Assembly (NCBI RefSeq): GCF_014529535.1
Contig: NW_023503493.1
Location: 21,236,001 to 21,300,000 of the forward strand
Source: Bradysia coprophila
Taxonomy: Eukaryota > Arthropoda > Insecta > Diptera > Sciaridae
Direction of reading: 5' to 3'
DNA length: 64,000 bases
Translations under genes and position numbers: made by a program
Notes under the pieces: generated by a model
Database searches by the model: none
Told to the model about the DNA's origin: nothing
Seen by the model: only the letters and a program-made list of their open reading frames with translations
Shown: positions 33,880 through 48,200 of the stretch, in pieces
How the letters are laid out: each line of letters starts with the position of its first letter
Position numbering within the stretch: position 1 is the stretch's first letter

Positions 33880-35527
33880 CAGGGACTAAAATAAGGATTT
33901 TTGTGCAGGTGGGAAATTCCACCAAGGGGCGCTTAAAAATTCATATTTGGGGCGCCAAATTATCCAAAAATAAAAATGCGATTAAACGTTGATCTTAGTT
34001 TATCGTTACACTTACGATTAAAACAAAAAAAACACACAAGAATAGGACTCTGAAAATATTTCCTACTATGGGTAGATTCGCGATTATGAAATGTATATCA
34101 AAATAATTTCGATATGAAAGTAGTTGGTGTAAGAAATTAAAATATCTTTATGCCAATTAGGATCGTAATATGCAAAATTTGCAAACTTTAGATGCATCTC
34201 TTGCATATGACATAAAAAAATATTTCAGAAAAGCCAAACCGTTTCGTTTTCGGAACCTGCAATTAGAAAATTAATCTCTTTTTCAATTATTAATTGAAAT
34301 TCGCCTTCAAAACTTTTTCGACTTTAAGAGGTAAAAGCGACAAATGAAGATAAAAAACGGAAAATATGTTCGCATATACCGAACTAGGCCTCACCATTTC
34401 GGTGGGTCAGTTCCCCTGACTGACTGATTTTCAATAGATTTTCTTTTGTTACTGGCGACAGATGTTATGGTCACACTGTCCTTTTTTTGCGTACTATTGG
34501 CGGATAGTAGGCAAAAGGAGGAATGTGTGACCATAAAATCTGTCGCCAGTAACAAAATTATCATCCAGCCAGATCAGCCACACAACATCGAAGGACATTC
34601 CACCTTTACTTCGAATCCATAATAGATTTTTGTAATTGTTACCAAAATATCATAAAATGGTCTTACTCAAAGCAGTTCTTTGTCTTGATTATTTCAAAAT
34701 TGTTCATTCCGTTTATTTTCTTAAAAACAAATTTTCAGAGTAAGGCGCTGAAAAGATGTCATAAATTTGGTCTGGCTGAAACGTTCATTCGTTGGAATTG
34801 TCTATATTCTAAGACCTTTCTGGCAAGTAAATTTCCTGAAAATTTGCCCCTGCAACTCGAGCGAAGCGACTTGTCGAAATTTCTTTTTTTTTTATGAACA
34901 CTACTGATGGCAGTAAATAGATGATAAAGAGGAGAGAGAGATATTCTGTTAGGAATATTTTTTAAATCGCGCGGTCCATAAAAGCACATCGTCCAACTCA
35001 ACCCCAGGAATTACAAAAAAATATAGGAAATTCGTTGAAAATGTCTCACGTTGTTTTCTAAAGCAACGACACCAAACTTCTTTTGCGAATATCTCTAAGG
35101 CCACCAAACTGTTATAGCCCATCTTCGAACGAAACCTCAGGAATTTGATTCTTTGTTGATTTAAAAAGGTTTTTGGAAATCCGTTGAGAATTACTTGAGT
35201 TATCGTGTTACGAGCGACAAACACATTTAAGGTTTTTGGTCTGCACTCATGTATATTTTCAATCACAGGATAGGGAACATTTTATGTTACAAACATTTTC
35301 AAGTTTTATTATCATCCGAAAGACCCTGACTTTGAGTCAAAGAAATAAACGTAGTAGATGTTGGAAGCGCCGCAGGCAAATTTTTGATTGAATTATTGTT
35401 TCTTTTGGATTACTTTAAGTAAGGTCAACATGATTTTTATTGTGGGGAAGTCTGGATTCACAGATGGGAATTCGGGGGGCGCAGGTGGGAAAATTCCCAC
35501 CTGCGATGTTCCTTAGTTTAGTCCCTG
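33880..35527. mobile_element. non-autonomous hAT-type element with 8-bp target duplication
   Basis: The element starts CAGGGACTAAAATAAGGA and ends TCCTTAGTTTAGTCCCTG, so the terminal inverted repeats begin CAGGG. Sub-terminal GCAGGTGGGAAA-type words also repeat in inverted order. The octamer GTTCTACC flanks it exactly on both sides (33872-33879 and 35528-35535). An 8-bp duplication with CAGGG termini is the signature of hAT transposons. The 1.65 kb interior has no hAT transposase or BED finger; its short frames on both strands match nothing known. A separate hairpin sits inside at 34444-34557. It is probably mobilised in trans. Bases 35536-36248, between it and rk, hold no gene. Confidence 0.9.
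34444..34557. repeat. 114-bp hairpin nested in the hAT-type element
   Basis: TTTTGTTACTGGCGACAGAT (from 34444) and ATCTGTCGCCAGTAACAAAA (to 34557) pair, and TATGGTCACA (34466-34475) pairs with TGTGACCATA (34526-34535). All pairs share the centre 34500.5. This may be a small MITE inserted into the larger element, or an internal structure of it. Confidence 0.8.
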
Positions 35528-36248
35528 GTTCTACCTGATGTCTACTTAGTTACCCCATACGCTTACATAATCAACTGATAACTTACAGCCTCAGATGTGA
35601 TTGTTCTTTATGTCTCGACTTGAGTGTAACACCAGAAATAGAGGATATCACCAAAAGATCAAATAATAAGGTCGAGGATGATGATACCGGCACTGATTGT
35701 TTGTGTTGTCTGTTATTGAAAACTGACCAAAACTATTCAAATTTTGGCTGATAAAATTTTTAAGCCGCAGTGAACACATTACTGACTTCCCTTGGATCAG
35801 AAATCTTACAAATGTTCTCCAAGCAAACTTAGTGTCCTCCCATACAGATTGGCATAAAATTGATCCTTACTTCTTATGTTAGCACAAATTTAGTATCGAC
35901 AAATTAAAAGTGTTCTCCTGAACTTCCACAATTTTCTCTAAGCATTGCTTGTCTGCTTGGTAAGATTTCTAACCCATTAGTAGTCTTAGACTCCCTTGTT
36001 CGTAAGTTAAATTACACCGAGTGTAGATAGAACAATCGACAAGTAAGTCAAATTAATAAAAATCAATTTTGCGCCTGTACGTACAGTATCCTAATATTTT
36101 TAAGGAAAAACAAATAAGTCGACGAACTCTGAACACTCACGTTTCTCTATACACACCTGAACTCAAATCTTTTTTTTACATCTTCGCACTTTGTAATGAC
36201 CTTAACCACTAAAATATTTCACTCACATAAGTCAGATTAGCTTACAAT

Positions 36249-39200
36249 CTATGGAGGTTTACTTTTGTTTTTTGGACTAGATAATGTGGTCAATGTACTG
36301 CCACTTTGCAAAACGGTATAAAATGGTGTTCCTGGTCCACTACCACTGCCAGCTACGGCCGTACTATCATTATTCGATTCTTCATCGATCACAACGCTAC
36401 TGTCCGCTGCCGAAGGAATTGTTGGTAGAAATCTTACGCCTAGTCTCGGGGGAGAGCAGGACAATTCAGCACTCTCCTCTTGAACGGCTTGTTGGCGTAC
36501 CAGTCGTGGTTTCGTTCCACATTGTTTGCTATTACCTATGTGTTCATGCGATAACCGAGAGAGGGAGAAAGAGAGAAAAAAACAAACGATGACCAATTTT
36601 GTACCGACCATATCTTAACAGTAAGGCTATGTGTTAAATCGATTTTCGTTGAAGTCATGGCATTTTAATGTAGCGACCAGAGTTCGTTGCAATAAAAACG
36701 CTAGCTTCACATACTCAGTTATACCTTTCGACCTTCATATTCACCTATTCAGGTTTGATGGGAACGTATATAAACGAAGAAAGGCAAAACCTTGCTAGCA
36801 GTGAAGTGATGCGTTCCAACTATAATTCTCATAAATGTTACAATCTCAAGAGGATTCGGAACGAAAAGGCGAACGGTTCGACTGCCAAAGAAAGTGAAGG
36901 TGAACCAAATGAGTCCTCCTAGTCCTCCTAGTCCTCTCAAGATTCACACTTGAACCTCATTCCGCTCACTACGTACCTATGATTGGTGGCAACGGTGTAG
37001 TACTGCCTGCACTAGATCTAGACATTCGAAATGTCGATGTTGATGCTGTCGTCGCAGATGCAGACGAATCATTGCGCGAACTTGACAAATTTGAGTCCTG
37101 CGATGTTTTACGAGTAATCAACCAACTCGAATGTCTGCGTCGCGGATCTAATATTCGTAATGGAATACAATGATGTGGTGGTCCGTGACGCCATGAATCG
37201 GATCTGGACGAGCTAAAATTTTCGCTGGACACCGATCCGGCGCGTTTATATTGTTTCTGTTGGATTTCTGCTATTTGATAAGCATATTGGTCGGATCGCA
37301 TGTCTCGACGGTTTTCGGAACGTTTAACGTTCTTTCGAAATAATCGTCCCCATGCACGCGCAAAAATGTTACGTTTGTCGACCGTACGACTTTTCGGTGC
37401 GTCTTGTTCTAATAACTTGGCACATGCACAAGTTTGACCGGGCGTTAGTGGCGGCAATTCCTTAGACGAACGTTCAGCTAATGAGTTCGTATTTGCCGGA
37501 GTTTGTCGATTACTAAAGTTTGAACTGTGTCTACATCTACCAATGCCACGAGTCACTCGTGATTCTTCAATAGCCTTACATATTAACACACAGTCCTTCT
37601 TAAATTGTTTGGTCATTATTGCATATAAAAATGGATTGCAACAAGAGTTTAATGGCAACACAAATACCGTAAACACTTTCGCTTGCTCCAAAGATATTAA
37701 ATGAAAACCAAATACGGCTGTCAGCGACAAGAAGGCGATTGGTGACCAACAAATAAAATCTGTAAACACTAATAAGGCCATACGTTTTGCGATGCGAGAA
37801 TCGTTCGAATTCCACGCCTGAGAGCCACGGATCTTAAAATAAATTTTTGAGATCAGCGATCATTGTCAGCAGAGAGAATTAGTTGAAGTCTTTCAGCAAG
37901 ATGAAAAGGAATTGAGTAGCCTATTGGCCTGATTTCCTTCTACTTTAAGTGACTTCCATTCCAATATAAGATTAACTTACCGCACAATACATCTTCAAGT
38001 AACATCCCATCAGTATCAGAAACGCCACACCGTTAATGAACATCAAAAAGATAACGTACACCAGGCTGGCCGTTCCATTTGTGGTCTCGAATGGAAGACA
38101 CACTGCAAACTTTCGATAATCCGAAATACCCAGCAATGGTAATAGAGCCATCGTCAATGCGAAAATCCAACCGACGATCATAATATAACCAGCATGTCGC
38201 AGCGATAACCGTTTATTCAAGTGCATTGCATGAGTAATTGCATAGTTACGTTCCAGCGTTATAACAGCCAAAGTGTAAACCGATAGTTCGGACGATAGGA
38301 CCGCCAAAAAACCGGATAGTTGACAACCGAAACTCATTTGCCATGGTATGGCATACATACGAAATTCACCTAATGTACTAGCATCGACAACCGCCAACAT
38401 ACCCAAATAGATGCCCATGAAAAAATCGGCAGCAGCCAAATTACACACTAAAAATCGTGGTACATCCATCTTTGACCTAGAGAAAATTAAGACAAACACA
38501 ACGGTGCCGTTGCCAAGCATAGCCAGCAGAAACACCACCCAAACGCCACACCTCAATGTCCACCAATCGAATAGATCTTGGCATGGCAAAAACGGACCGG
38601 GCATTGGTAAGCATTGTACAGAGCCAGGTGTTAGCTCCGAACTGAATGGGCGCGTTGGCGTTGTTTCTTCTTCAAAATATTCTTCGACATAGGCCGGTAG
38701 ATTTCCCTTGAAAATGATGTGAATGTGAAATCATATTTTACAATCGGAACAATGAATGTCATTTACTGGATAAGTGAAGTCTTGGCCGAATGAATCCCAC
38801 AGATCATTTATTTGACTGCCAAATTTTTTGCTGAGGTTGTCTAGCGAAACGAAAACGGAATATTAGTTTATTTGGTTCACAGTTACTTTCTATTAAAAAT
38901 TTACGCAGTTGCGGCCAAATATCCGTTTGGCTGTTATTCCACAAGGTTCTGTCAAAATCATCATCTGTGGGAAACAGAACAGATTCTTTAAGCGACGGGT
39001 GCTTGGACACTGTTGGCACCGTCATTAGCGGTAGAAATGGACAACAGTGATACGCATATGAGAGAACTAGCGTCTGAAAGTAATGGACGTTGAGATGTAC
39101 ACAGTTCACAGTTTTTTCTGATCCTTTTTTAATTTACCTGAATTCGTGGAAATGTGTCCGGGGCTGGGAATTCTCGAAGTTTCGGATTATTAAAGGTTTT

Positions 39201-42200
39201 TAAATGCAAGATTCTATGCAGACCAGTCTTTGGCAGTTTTGGAAAAATATTGTTTCCTAAATTTCTGTTAGAGGAAATGACAACTTTAATCAAAAGTTTC
39301 ATCCCAATTCAAATGGAAATTCAATCAACTCACAAATCTTCTAATTGTACAAAACCAGCAAACGAATCTTCGTGAATGAAATTGATTGTATTCCCCTCCA
39401 AATCTCTGTGTAAAAGACGATTAAATATGCACATCCCTGTGGAAAACGGTACGAACAAAAGAGATTTTAATGAAACACTTACAATGATTGCAGATTGGGT
39501 ACGCCGAAGAAAGCATCATATGGAATGGTTGCAATTTCGTTATAAGACAGTAATAGATCGTGTAATTGTCCCAACCCTTTAAGAGGTTTTCCATGTAACG
39601 AATCAATTCGATTGTCCGATAAATCTCTGGAAAATATTCAAATTCAAGACGATTAATTATTAATTTACGTTCAGTCGGGTCGCAAATGTTTGGTATAGTT
39701 CCGTTTTATATTTACAATATTCGCAAGTCCTTACAACTAGCCAATTCAGGAATGCTTCGAAGTTTGTTTGACTTTAGTACCCTGTGAATGTAATAAAAAG
39801 ACTTTTTATTGTAATTTGAAATACTTCCTCCATTCCAAGGTCTATAATAAAGACGTAGGTATGGTATATACGTGTCACACAGTGTGGTGTAATCTTGAGA
39901 GATGTGCGGCAATATTTTTTGTGAAAGTAATTACGCAAAAAACATTAGCAATTTAATTTTCCGCTATAAACTTACACAAAGGACATTTGATATAGCTTTT
40001 AAACGTGAAATGAGGATGGAGCGACGAATACGGTTTTCTGAATATATTTTGAAAAAGTGGACATTCCGAGTACAGTACAATTATCCTTTAATTCACCAGT
40101 CGATCCTTTCATTGCATTGGTGTTATGCCAATAAAAAAAATAAACTTCTTAGAATTAGTCATCTGTTATCGACAACAGCGACAGAAATGAGTGTCTAGTG
40201 ACTTTCTAGCTTATTTATTGGAACAATAAAAATTATGTTGAAACTACGGAAGTAGAAGATTTGTATGAAATATGGTTAAGAGAATAGATCGATTGGTCAT
40301 GCATTTGCCGTTTGAAAATAGTTTTAAAAAAACCGTCAATTACAATATTAGAAGACAATATCAGGCCTGTCCTATTTTTTTTTTTGATCTGCCTTCGTTT
40401 CAAAATTTAAATTCAGGAAGGACAAATGCATGTCAGATCAACGCACTTCAAGCAAAAGTGCCTTTAATGACAGCTGCCAAATAGAGTACCATTTTGTATG
40501 AAAAAGTTTCCCAATCTTTTTTAGAGTACCACTTATACTTGAAGTACAGGTCAGATACAGAAAAAGCGTCAATTGAATGTGTCACTATTCAGTAAACACA
40601 ATAATTTTGATATTTAAAATATGTTGTCCGCTCCACCCTTACGTATAGCTCGTAAAACGAAAAATTTTGATTCTTATAAAATCTAGTGCAGGAAATGAAA
40701 CACATTTAAGTTAGATACTGGTCTATGGTTTCACCTCGACGTATACCTTTATACGTAATCCGTATTTTCACTATTTCAGTATTTTATTATAATGATACCT
40801 TTCATTGCCTATAGTATAACTGTTGCAGTCAAAAAATCGTATATTCCCTATTACATTTAAAACACGAAAATACTATTGGCACATTGTGCCAGTACTACTT
40901 CGGCTCATAAATTTCGCTTCATAAAAATGCCTTGTTCTGGAGTTATTAAAGATGGCACAATTGAACAAAGTGGGTATCGTTTATGGACACTTCCTAAGCG
41001 TTTCGTTCGACCTTAACAAAATACTATTTTTTTAAATGTTCAAATAGCGAAGAAGAGACTATCTCTGTAATAATTCACACAAAAATCGACTATTCGCACA
41101 AGGCGCGAATATAGCTAAAGTATTATAAAGTGGGTCTTCGAACAGTGGGTAAATAGCACTTGCATGTAAAATATGGTAAAGTTAAAACTCACAAGCTTTT
41201 CAATCTCGGTGAATTTAAGCAAAGATCGCTGGGAACACTTGACAAACTCGCCCGATCCATTCGAAGTGTCTCCAACGATACACAGCCCTCCAGCGACGGT
41301 ACGTCCTTTAAATTACGTGCTTCCGATAATACTCTGTACAATTTTTTTTAATTGAAATGGGTAGAAAAGCACAATTTTCGGTTAAATTACTACCGATTCG
41401 AAACGATAAGTAATTTTATACCTACAATTTTCTAAGACGTGGCATATTCTGTAATGCACCAGTTTTAATACCAACCAATGGATTGGCTTTCAATTCTAAC
41501 GTTGTAATACTACTCGGTAAATCATCTTTCGATATCCAGCGAATTTTATTACCGGAAAGGAATCTGCGTACGGATAGAAATAAATTGAACGGAGAAATGT
41601 GATTTTTATCCAAAATAAATTTCTCTTACAATTCTTGAAGATGCGTTAATTGGTCTAGGCCCGTTGGCATAGCACTTAAGACATTATCGTCGAGATCTCT
41701 GCGAAAAAAAGGAGAAGAAAAAGAAGTGGTAAAAGTGATGATGGATATATTCAAATCAAGTATTATAACACGATAAACAACCCCATTGATATTTCTTCAC
41801 TTTTTTCTTCCATTCCATTCAAAATAAAAATAAATCAACGTCAATCACTTACAATACTTTCAGCTTTGTTAAATTTCCAATTGATCCTGTGGCTATGTTT
41901 GATATACGATTACGTTTGAGCAATCTGGGTGGAGAGAGATAAAAAAAATGGAAATTATATGAAAATGAAAGCAAAATGTAAATTGTAAAGAAGAAATTTC
42001 TTTCGAAAGGAGACAAACACTCCTCGCCTACTCAACACTTACAAGTAATGTAAATTTTCCATTAACGGAAAATCTCCTTCGTTTATACTAAATAAGTGAT
42101 TCGATCCCAAGTTTCTGCAAGGTAAAAGATTTGCTTTAATGATTGAAAATTAATTTCGATTTTTCAATGAATTTGCTGCTGTCAGTAAGTTTAGCAAAAT

Positions 42201-45200
42201 AAATTAAACAAAAAAAAGTTATAAACGAGGAGGGTAATATGCATACGAGGATAACAACGTACAATAATGCAACTATCACTAATGTTATAAAAGGAAAGTC
42301 TGGATCTGATGTTAAATAAAATAATATAAAAAAGCGATAATGAAAATGCAATTGTTCCACAAAATCATTTGTGGAAAATTGTTTGAAAATTGGTATAGCT
42401 AAAGGGGTTTTTCGTTTCTCTCAATAAAATAAAATTAGTTTGGTGGTGAGTCTTGGGTTATTGAAATTATTGTAATCAATGGAAACGTTATGTTTACGAT
42501 TATTTTCTTAATAAACAACACGATAAACAACAATCAAACATTTAAATATAAATGCAGGGAAATCGTATTATTGGCGTCATGTTCTGCATCTAAAAGTAAT
42601 TTGGACAAAGTTCAGTTCATGCACAGCAAACACACATCCACACAGATTCCGTTCTTAGTTTTCTTTTTATGAGATTTAAAATGGGGTCAAACGGATACAC
42701 GATATGTTTTTTTCTTCTCCAGAATGAAACCGAAATTGATGTTTCGTTTTATGTATTTATCAGATATCGATCGGGCAATGGTTTTGTATAAGTTTCAGTC
42801 TTTTAAGGCCTTAATCTTGTCGATATTAAATTTTCTTTTCGTTTTACCAAAGTGCATTCGACGATATTGTATTGGATCGGAGGATTGTTATTTCGATGCG
42901 GGATTTCTGCTTCGCCTCGAGTAAATATAAACTTGGCTGCTTTTAAATAATTCAATTTGTGCAAGCAGAAGCATTGTCTTTTGGGGGCTAATTTCGATGT
43001 TGTAGTTTCAGATGGAGCAACGATGTATACGTGAGGAATGAAATTTCGTTCATATTTCATATTTCGCCAATTAAATAAATTGTACCGGAAAGTAGCTCCT
43101 GTTTCGCTCATGCGAAACTTTTCCTTTTAGCGGATATTATAATCGTCGACCTAACAATCACTAAGAAAGATTAGATTTTCCCATCCTGAAGTTGGTCAAA
43201 CAGAAAAGTGTTAGGATGCATAGCACTTGATCCTTCTCTTCAAAGAGGGTAAAAAAAAAGTTGAAAATTTGATTTAGAGGGTGTTGTGAGAGGAAATGAA
43301 ATTTTCCACTTTTCTCCCGAGGTCAACACAACGCTTTTCACAACAAAGGCTCCCGAAGTTTCAGGTGAGGTGAAAAAATGACTATTTTCACGCTTATTTC
43401 AAAAAATTTAAGAATTTACCAGAGTATGTTGGAAGTCGATTGGAGAATGTTAGCCTGAAATAGGTTCGATTCACCTGGATGATGCCAAAACCAATAAAAA
43501 GTTGTAAAATCCTTTGCATTAAATTTTGTATCAGTTTTGAACCATTGTTATTTTTCAAATATAATCGTGTTCCCTATTTGTTCCCATGAACTAACGTAAG
43601 TGAACTTAAAGGGAACGTAATAAGTCAAACAGATAAAAATGGTTTTTGCACGCTACATATACTCAAAGGTTGTATATCAAGTCAAGTACTCTTTACAATG
43701 TACCGACTTACCATCGAAATCTATTACACTCGTTATCAAATGCACATAAACTGAACTTCTGCTATTCTTTTCTAAATAAAAAACCAAAATAAAAGAACAA
43801 TTTTCTTGGAATGCATTCCGGTTAAATTAAATGTTTTTTTGTACATTGTGGGGTGGTTTTTCTTTTGTAGAGGGAAAATGTAAATGCCAGCAAATATATA
43901 ACATTATAATACAGCCATCCATGACATATTTATTTTTCTTCTTTCTGTTTTTTTTTATTTTCTAATATGCCAAGACTCACATAGCTTCAAGTGATGATGC
44001 GAGACCAATGAGTGCATCGGTTGGAATTTTTTGCAACATATTCCCTTCAAGGCGAAGTGTACGAAGATTTTTCAGATGCTCAAAAGCAATTCCATCCAAT
44101 TCCATAATTGCATTGCCATTTAGTTGTCTATTTGTTTTTATTATTTTTTTCAGTTTTCAATTAATTTTTATGAAATTTAAATTATTGTTTTTACATTATC
44201 TGAATAATTAATGTAAATTTTTTGTCACAAAACAAACACAAGAATGTAGAGGTCGAACAATGATGTATGTAAAAAGAATGAAATGCCAAAAATTACAAAT
44301 GAAGAAAACGTTTTTGTTTTTCATTTCGAAATTAATCACCAAACTTCAATAAAAGAATTTCAATAATTTAATTAAACAATTGCTGGAGTTCTTGTAACGA
44401 CTGTAACGCAGTATATAATGAACGATACACGAAACATATACAACATTAGAGTATTCAGATAATATTTTACTTACAATGTAGTCAGACCACGTATTCGTTT
44501 TAATGCTTCTCCAGGGACTACAGTAAGGCCGCAATTGTGCAACGATAAACGTTTCAACTTGTGCAAACCAATAAATGCTTCTGAATCAATTTTCGATATT
44601 GTATTGTCTGATAGTACTCTGAAAAATGAAAATGCTTTCGATTAAATAAATCACGAGGCATTGCCAGGATGGTTCAGCTATTTATTTATTGAAGATGTTG
44701 GGGAAAATGTTCAGTTGTTGAAGCAACATTTATCGGAACAAATGAATGGGATGTGGGATTTATTATTGTCATCAGAACATAATGTATTCCGGTTTTGGTG
44801 CAACGAGATCTTGGGATGTAGTGTTGGATGCAGATTGTGTCATGTGTCTTGTAGACATAAATGGAATAAAGATTGCAAATCTTACGTCGTTTTACGTCGT
44901 CTTATTTTTTGTTGGAAGTTTACGGTAATTTATTTGAGTTTTTGTATTCAAATCTCGTGTTGATTCTTTTAACTTTGTAATTTGATTTGATGTTTTGAAC
45001 GTTGGACTACAATGACTACACAATAATGAATGCCGCAAAGAAACATCCGTATGAAGAGGATGAGTTCTCATCCTCCTCCCATGAAATCCAATAATAAGTT
45101 ATTCTGATTTAGAAACGGTAACCAAACTCTGAAATTTGCATTTTGTTAATTGAAATGCATTTTAGTTCACATTATTCAAATTAACAGCAGAATATTGAAA

Positions 45201-48200
45201 TGTTTTTCAATTATTAGAATTAATTTGTTGGTTAGTTATAGAGTAAGTGAGCCAAATATTCACCATGTCCACTATTTCCTGAGCATCTAATGAGTTAAAA
45301 TTAAAATACTAGAAAGGACATCGCATCAAAATAAATGTTTCCCTTTTTAAAATTCTTTTCATTATGACATGACCCTTCCCCCAGAGGCCGTATTAAAACC
45401 CTCAAGACGTCGATGAGGCTCAGATGGCGGTAATAACACCCAGAAGTACCCTTTAAAAATTTTTTTAAAGTAAGTTTCTTGGTACATTTCAGAGAAGTCC
45501 TTTTTGCTAGCCTCGATGAACTTTGACTGCTGCTTTACCCTACTGGTAGCTTTAAAAAGTCTTCAAACATGCCAAGATTGATCCACAGCGAGGACTGTTA
45601 ACGACAGAGATTTTGTATCGAGGTCGCTCTACTCGTAGAGCCCGAATTACCCGAATTACTTCCTCGTCAAGCACTCAATACTAATGTGCAAAAAGGAGGT
45701 TAGCAGTAGTGTCTATTTAATTTCGTTTCAAGCTGCAATGCTCTACTTTCTATTCATAATATTAATGTTTTTTTCTGGGCTTTTAAAAACGGTCAGCTTG
45801 TCTCACCACTCATGACTTTTTTGCACTCAAATACTTCTCATAATCAGCTATAAAATTACATTCAAATGTGAAAAATCTTCAGGGAATGCTATCCGTATTT
45901 GATGCGCTCACTCTATCATTCATATATAATTTTAGTGAAACATACCAGGATGGATAATTCATTATTTTCAATTTTGTCATTGAATTAATTTGAAATTAAT
46001 TTTACTGGACATGTTGCAAAGTTATGCATTAGTGTAACTGGTCAGTACATGCCACTCAAACATCCATTTCGTTATTTTCTTTTTAATGTCAGTTGATTAA
46101 AGCTTCTACTGATGGATTTTTGTTTTCTGACATCAAAAGACTCTTATTACTTCTATTCATCCTAAGATAATCGAATGGTATGACTAATCTAAATTCAGAA
46201 CAAATACCCTTTGATTGTAGCGATAAAAACTGCGTATCAAAAATTCGTACAAAATTGCTATCCTTCGCCATCTACCTACACATGTGATCTCAATGAGTTT
46301 TCGGTTTTCTATCTCACTTAACTAAAATATTCAATGCAAAACTTGATACAATAAATTTTATTCAACCGAAGAACATACACATTGCATACACAACCGCCGC
46401 CACACAGTGTGTAAAACATGATATGAAAATAAAAACGAATTGCCCGATATTTTGAATAATTGATATCAAAAGGTTAACATTTTATCATATTCATATTCGA
46501 TACGGTACAATGGGTATATGTTGTACATCATAAATGTATATGCGGTGAAGGTGGTGTGTCGAAGCAACCTCATGATGTTATTGTTGTTATTTCCATTCGT
46601 TATCCAAAAGAGAATATAAATACGAAGGCGAAAACCACATCAACAACTCCACCGAATTGACCGTCATTATATGTACAAGTCAATTATCTTGATATTTTCG
46701 TATTCCTTGATATTATAAGCTGGTTGTGATATTGTTGTGTATTATTATGGTGTTATACCGGGTGAGACTATATTAGTTCGTGTCATTGCAAATAATGTCT
46801 CTGATCCGATGAAATAATATTTATTCGGCTTTACGTAAGCGTGAACTGGTGTGTGGAATATTATGGTGGTGGTATGCGACTCACAGGAATTGTATCACAT
46901 TTCAAGATTGCTAAATAAATAGGTCGTTAGTCATTCATGTGAGTAAGTTAAGTAAGTCAATCGATATATACCACAACTGTAGCTGGTTTTATGTTGCATA
47001 ATAAGAAGACATAGTAAATATATCAAGCTGCTGGTAAATTCTAGATAGAAGTCCTTCGAGTCACTTCCAACCAATAATTCATTTTCCATTGTAACATTAG
47101 AAGCATTACGATCTTTTTCTTTCTTCATCGTTTACTTCAGAAAACCTCTGTTAATATTCAGATATAGTTCCAATGCATAAATTATTTTGTGTGAATTAAT
47201 TCGAAAATTATGCAATCTAAATAAATTAAAATCTTTCATAATTTACGATCTCATTCTGTTACCAGTCATAATATGACTTAGCACCACCTAACACTTATAC
47301 CCATATAACGTTAACATACATGAATATCGTTGCATGAATTTAATTAATCTAAACACGTAGTTAGAATGCAATTTAAAAGTAGTTTTAGTCACTCTATCTA
47401 TAACCGAACGATACCATTAATACAATCTGAGCTTACCATATATCCCGAATATAATTTCTACGATAACTTATTCCATATGTAAATTTTGTTACCATGAAGC
47501 TTATAAGCATCTAGATATATACATAACATACAATTTGAATGGTACTTACAATTCTTCTAAATGTGGAACCGTATCGAATGATTTACTTGGCAAATATGTT
47601 ATATTGTTGTCACCAAGATCTCTGAAAACAGAAGAACGGAGTGAGAAAAAAAAAATGAAATATGAAAAAGTTCTGTATAACAATGTCATGGATAATCTTA
47701 GGTGGATCAGTGCGACAGCTTTGCGGATAATACAATATGCTGTTAATATATCAAGTTCAAGGAACATTTTTCGTCTCTCGTTTTTTTTATGGATTTCAAA
47801 CAAGAAATTGGTGCGTTTTTTATTTTGATATTATAATTTTGTCACCATATTGCGTGTCCGATGGATGATGATTTGTTGAATGGTGAAAAAGAAATTCAAT
47901 AAAATGAGAGAGACAATTTGGTTGTGTTTGGCAAAACGAAATTAAGAAATTGTTTTACTATTACTGTCAGACGTGTCAGTAAATGTTGTTGGTAGCTTGT
48001 AGGATTCACGTAGAGTGTATTATAAGACACCTATAATGCGAAAAATTTTAATGAAAATTTGTCTATCAACTTTCGAAAAATGTGTTATACCAATGCTCTC
48101 TCTAGCACCGAAGCTCAGAGGCTAAACAGTCGGTCGACTTTCATCAAATAATAGCAACACACATTTCTTCAGCCTTCTACGAGGGGGAAACTACTCTTTT

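Noticed and set aside
36969..36976. TAG at 36971-36969 as the only end of rk
   Set aside because: It lies inside a good donor site (GTACGT), and the exon at 36535-36249 joins in frame with a plausible tail. It is kept only as an alternative.
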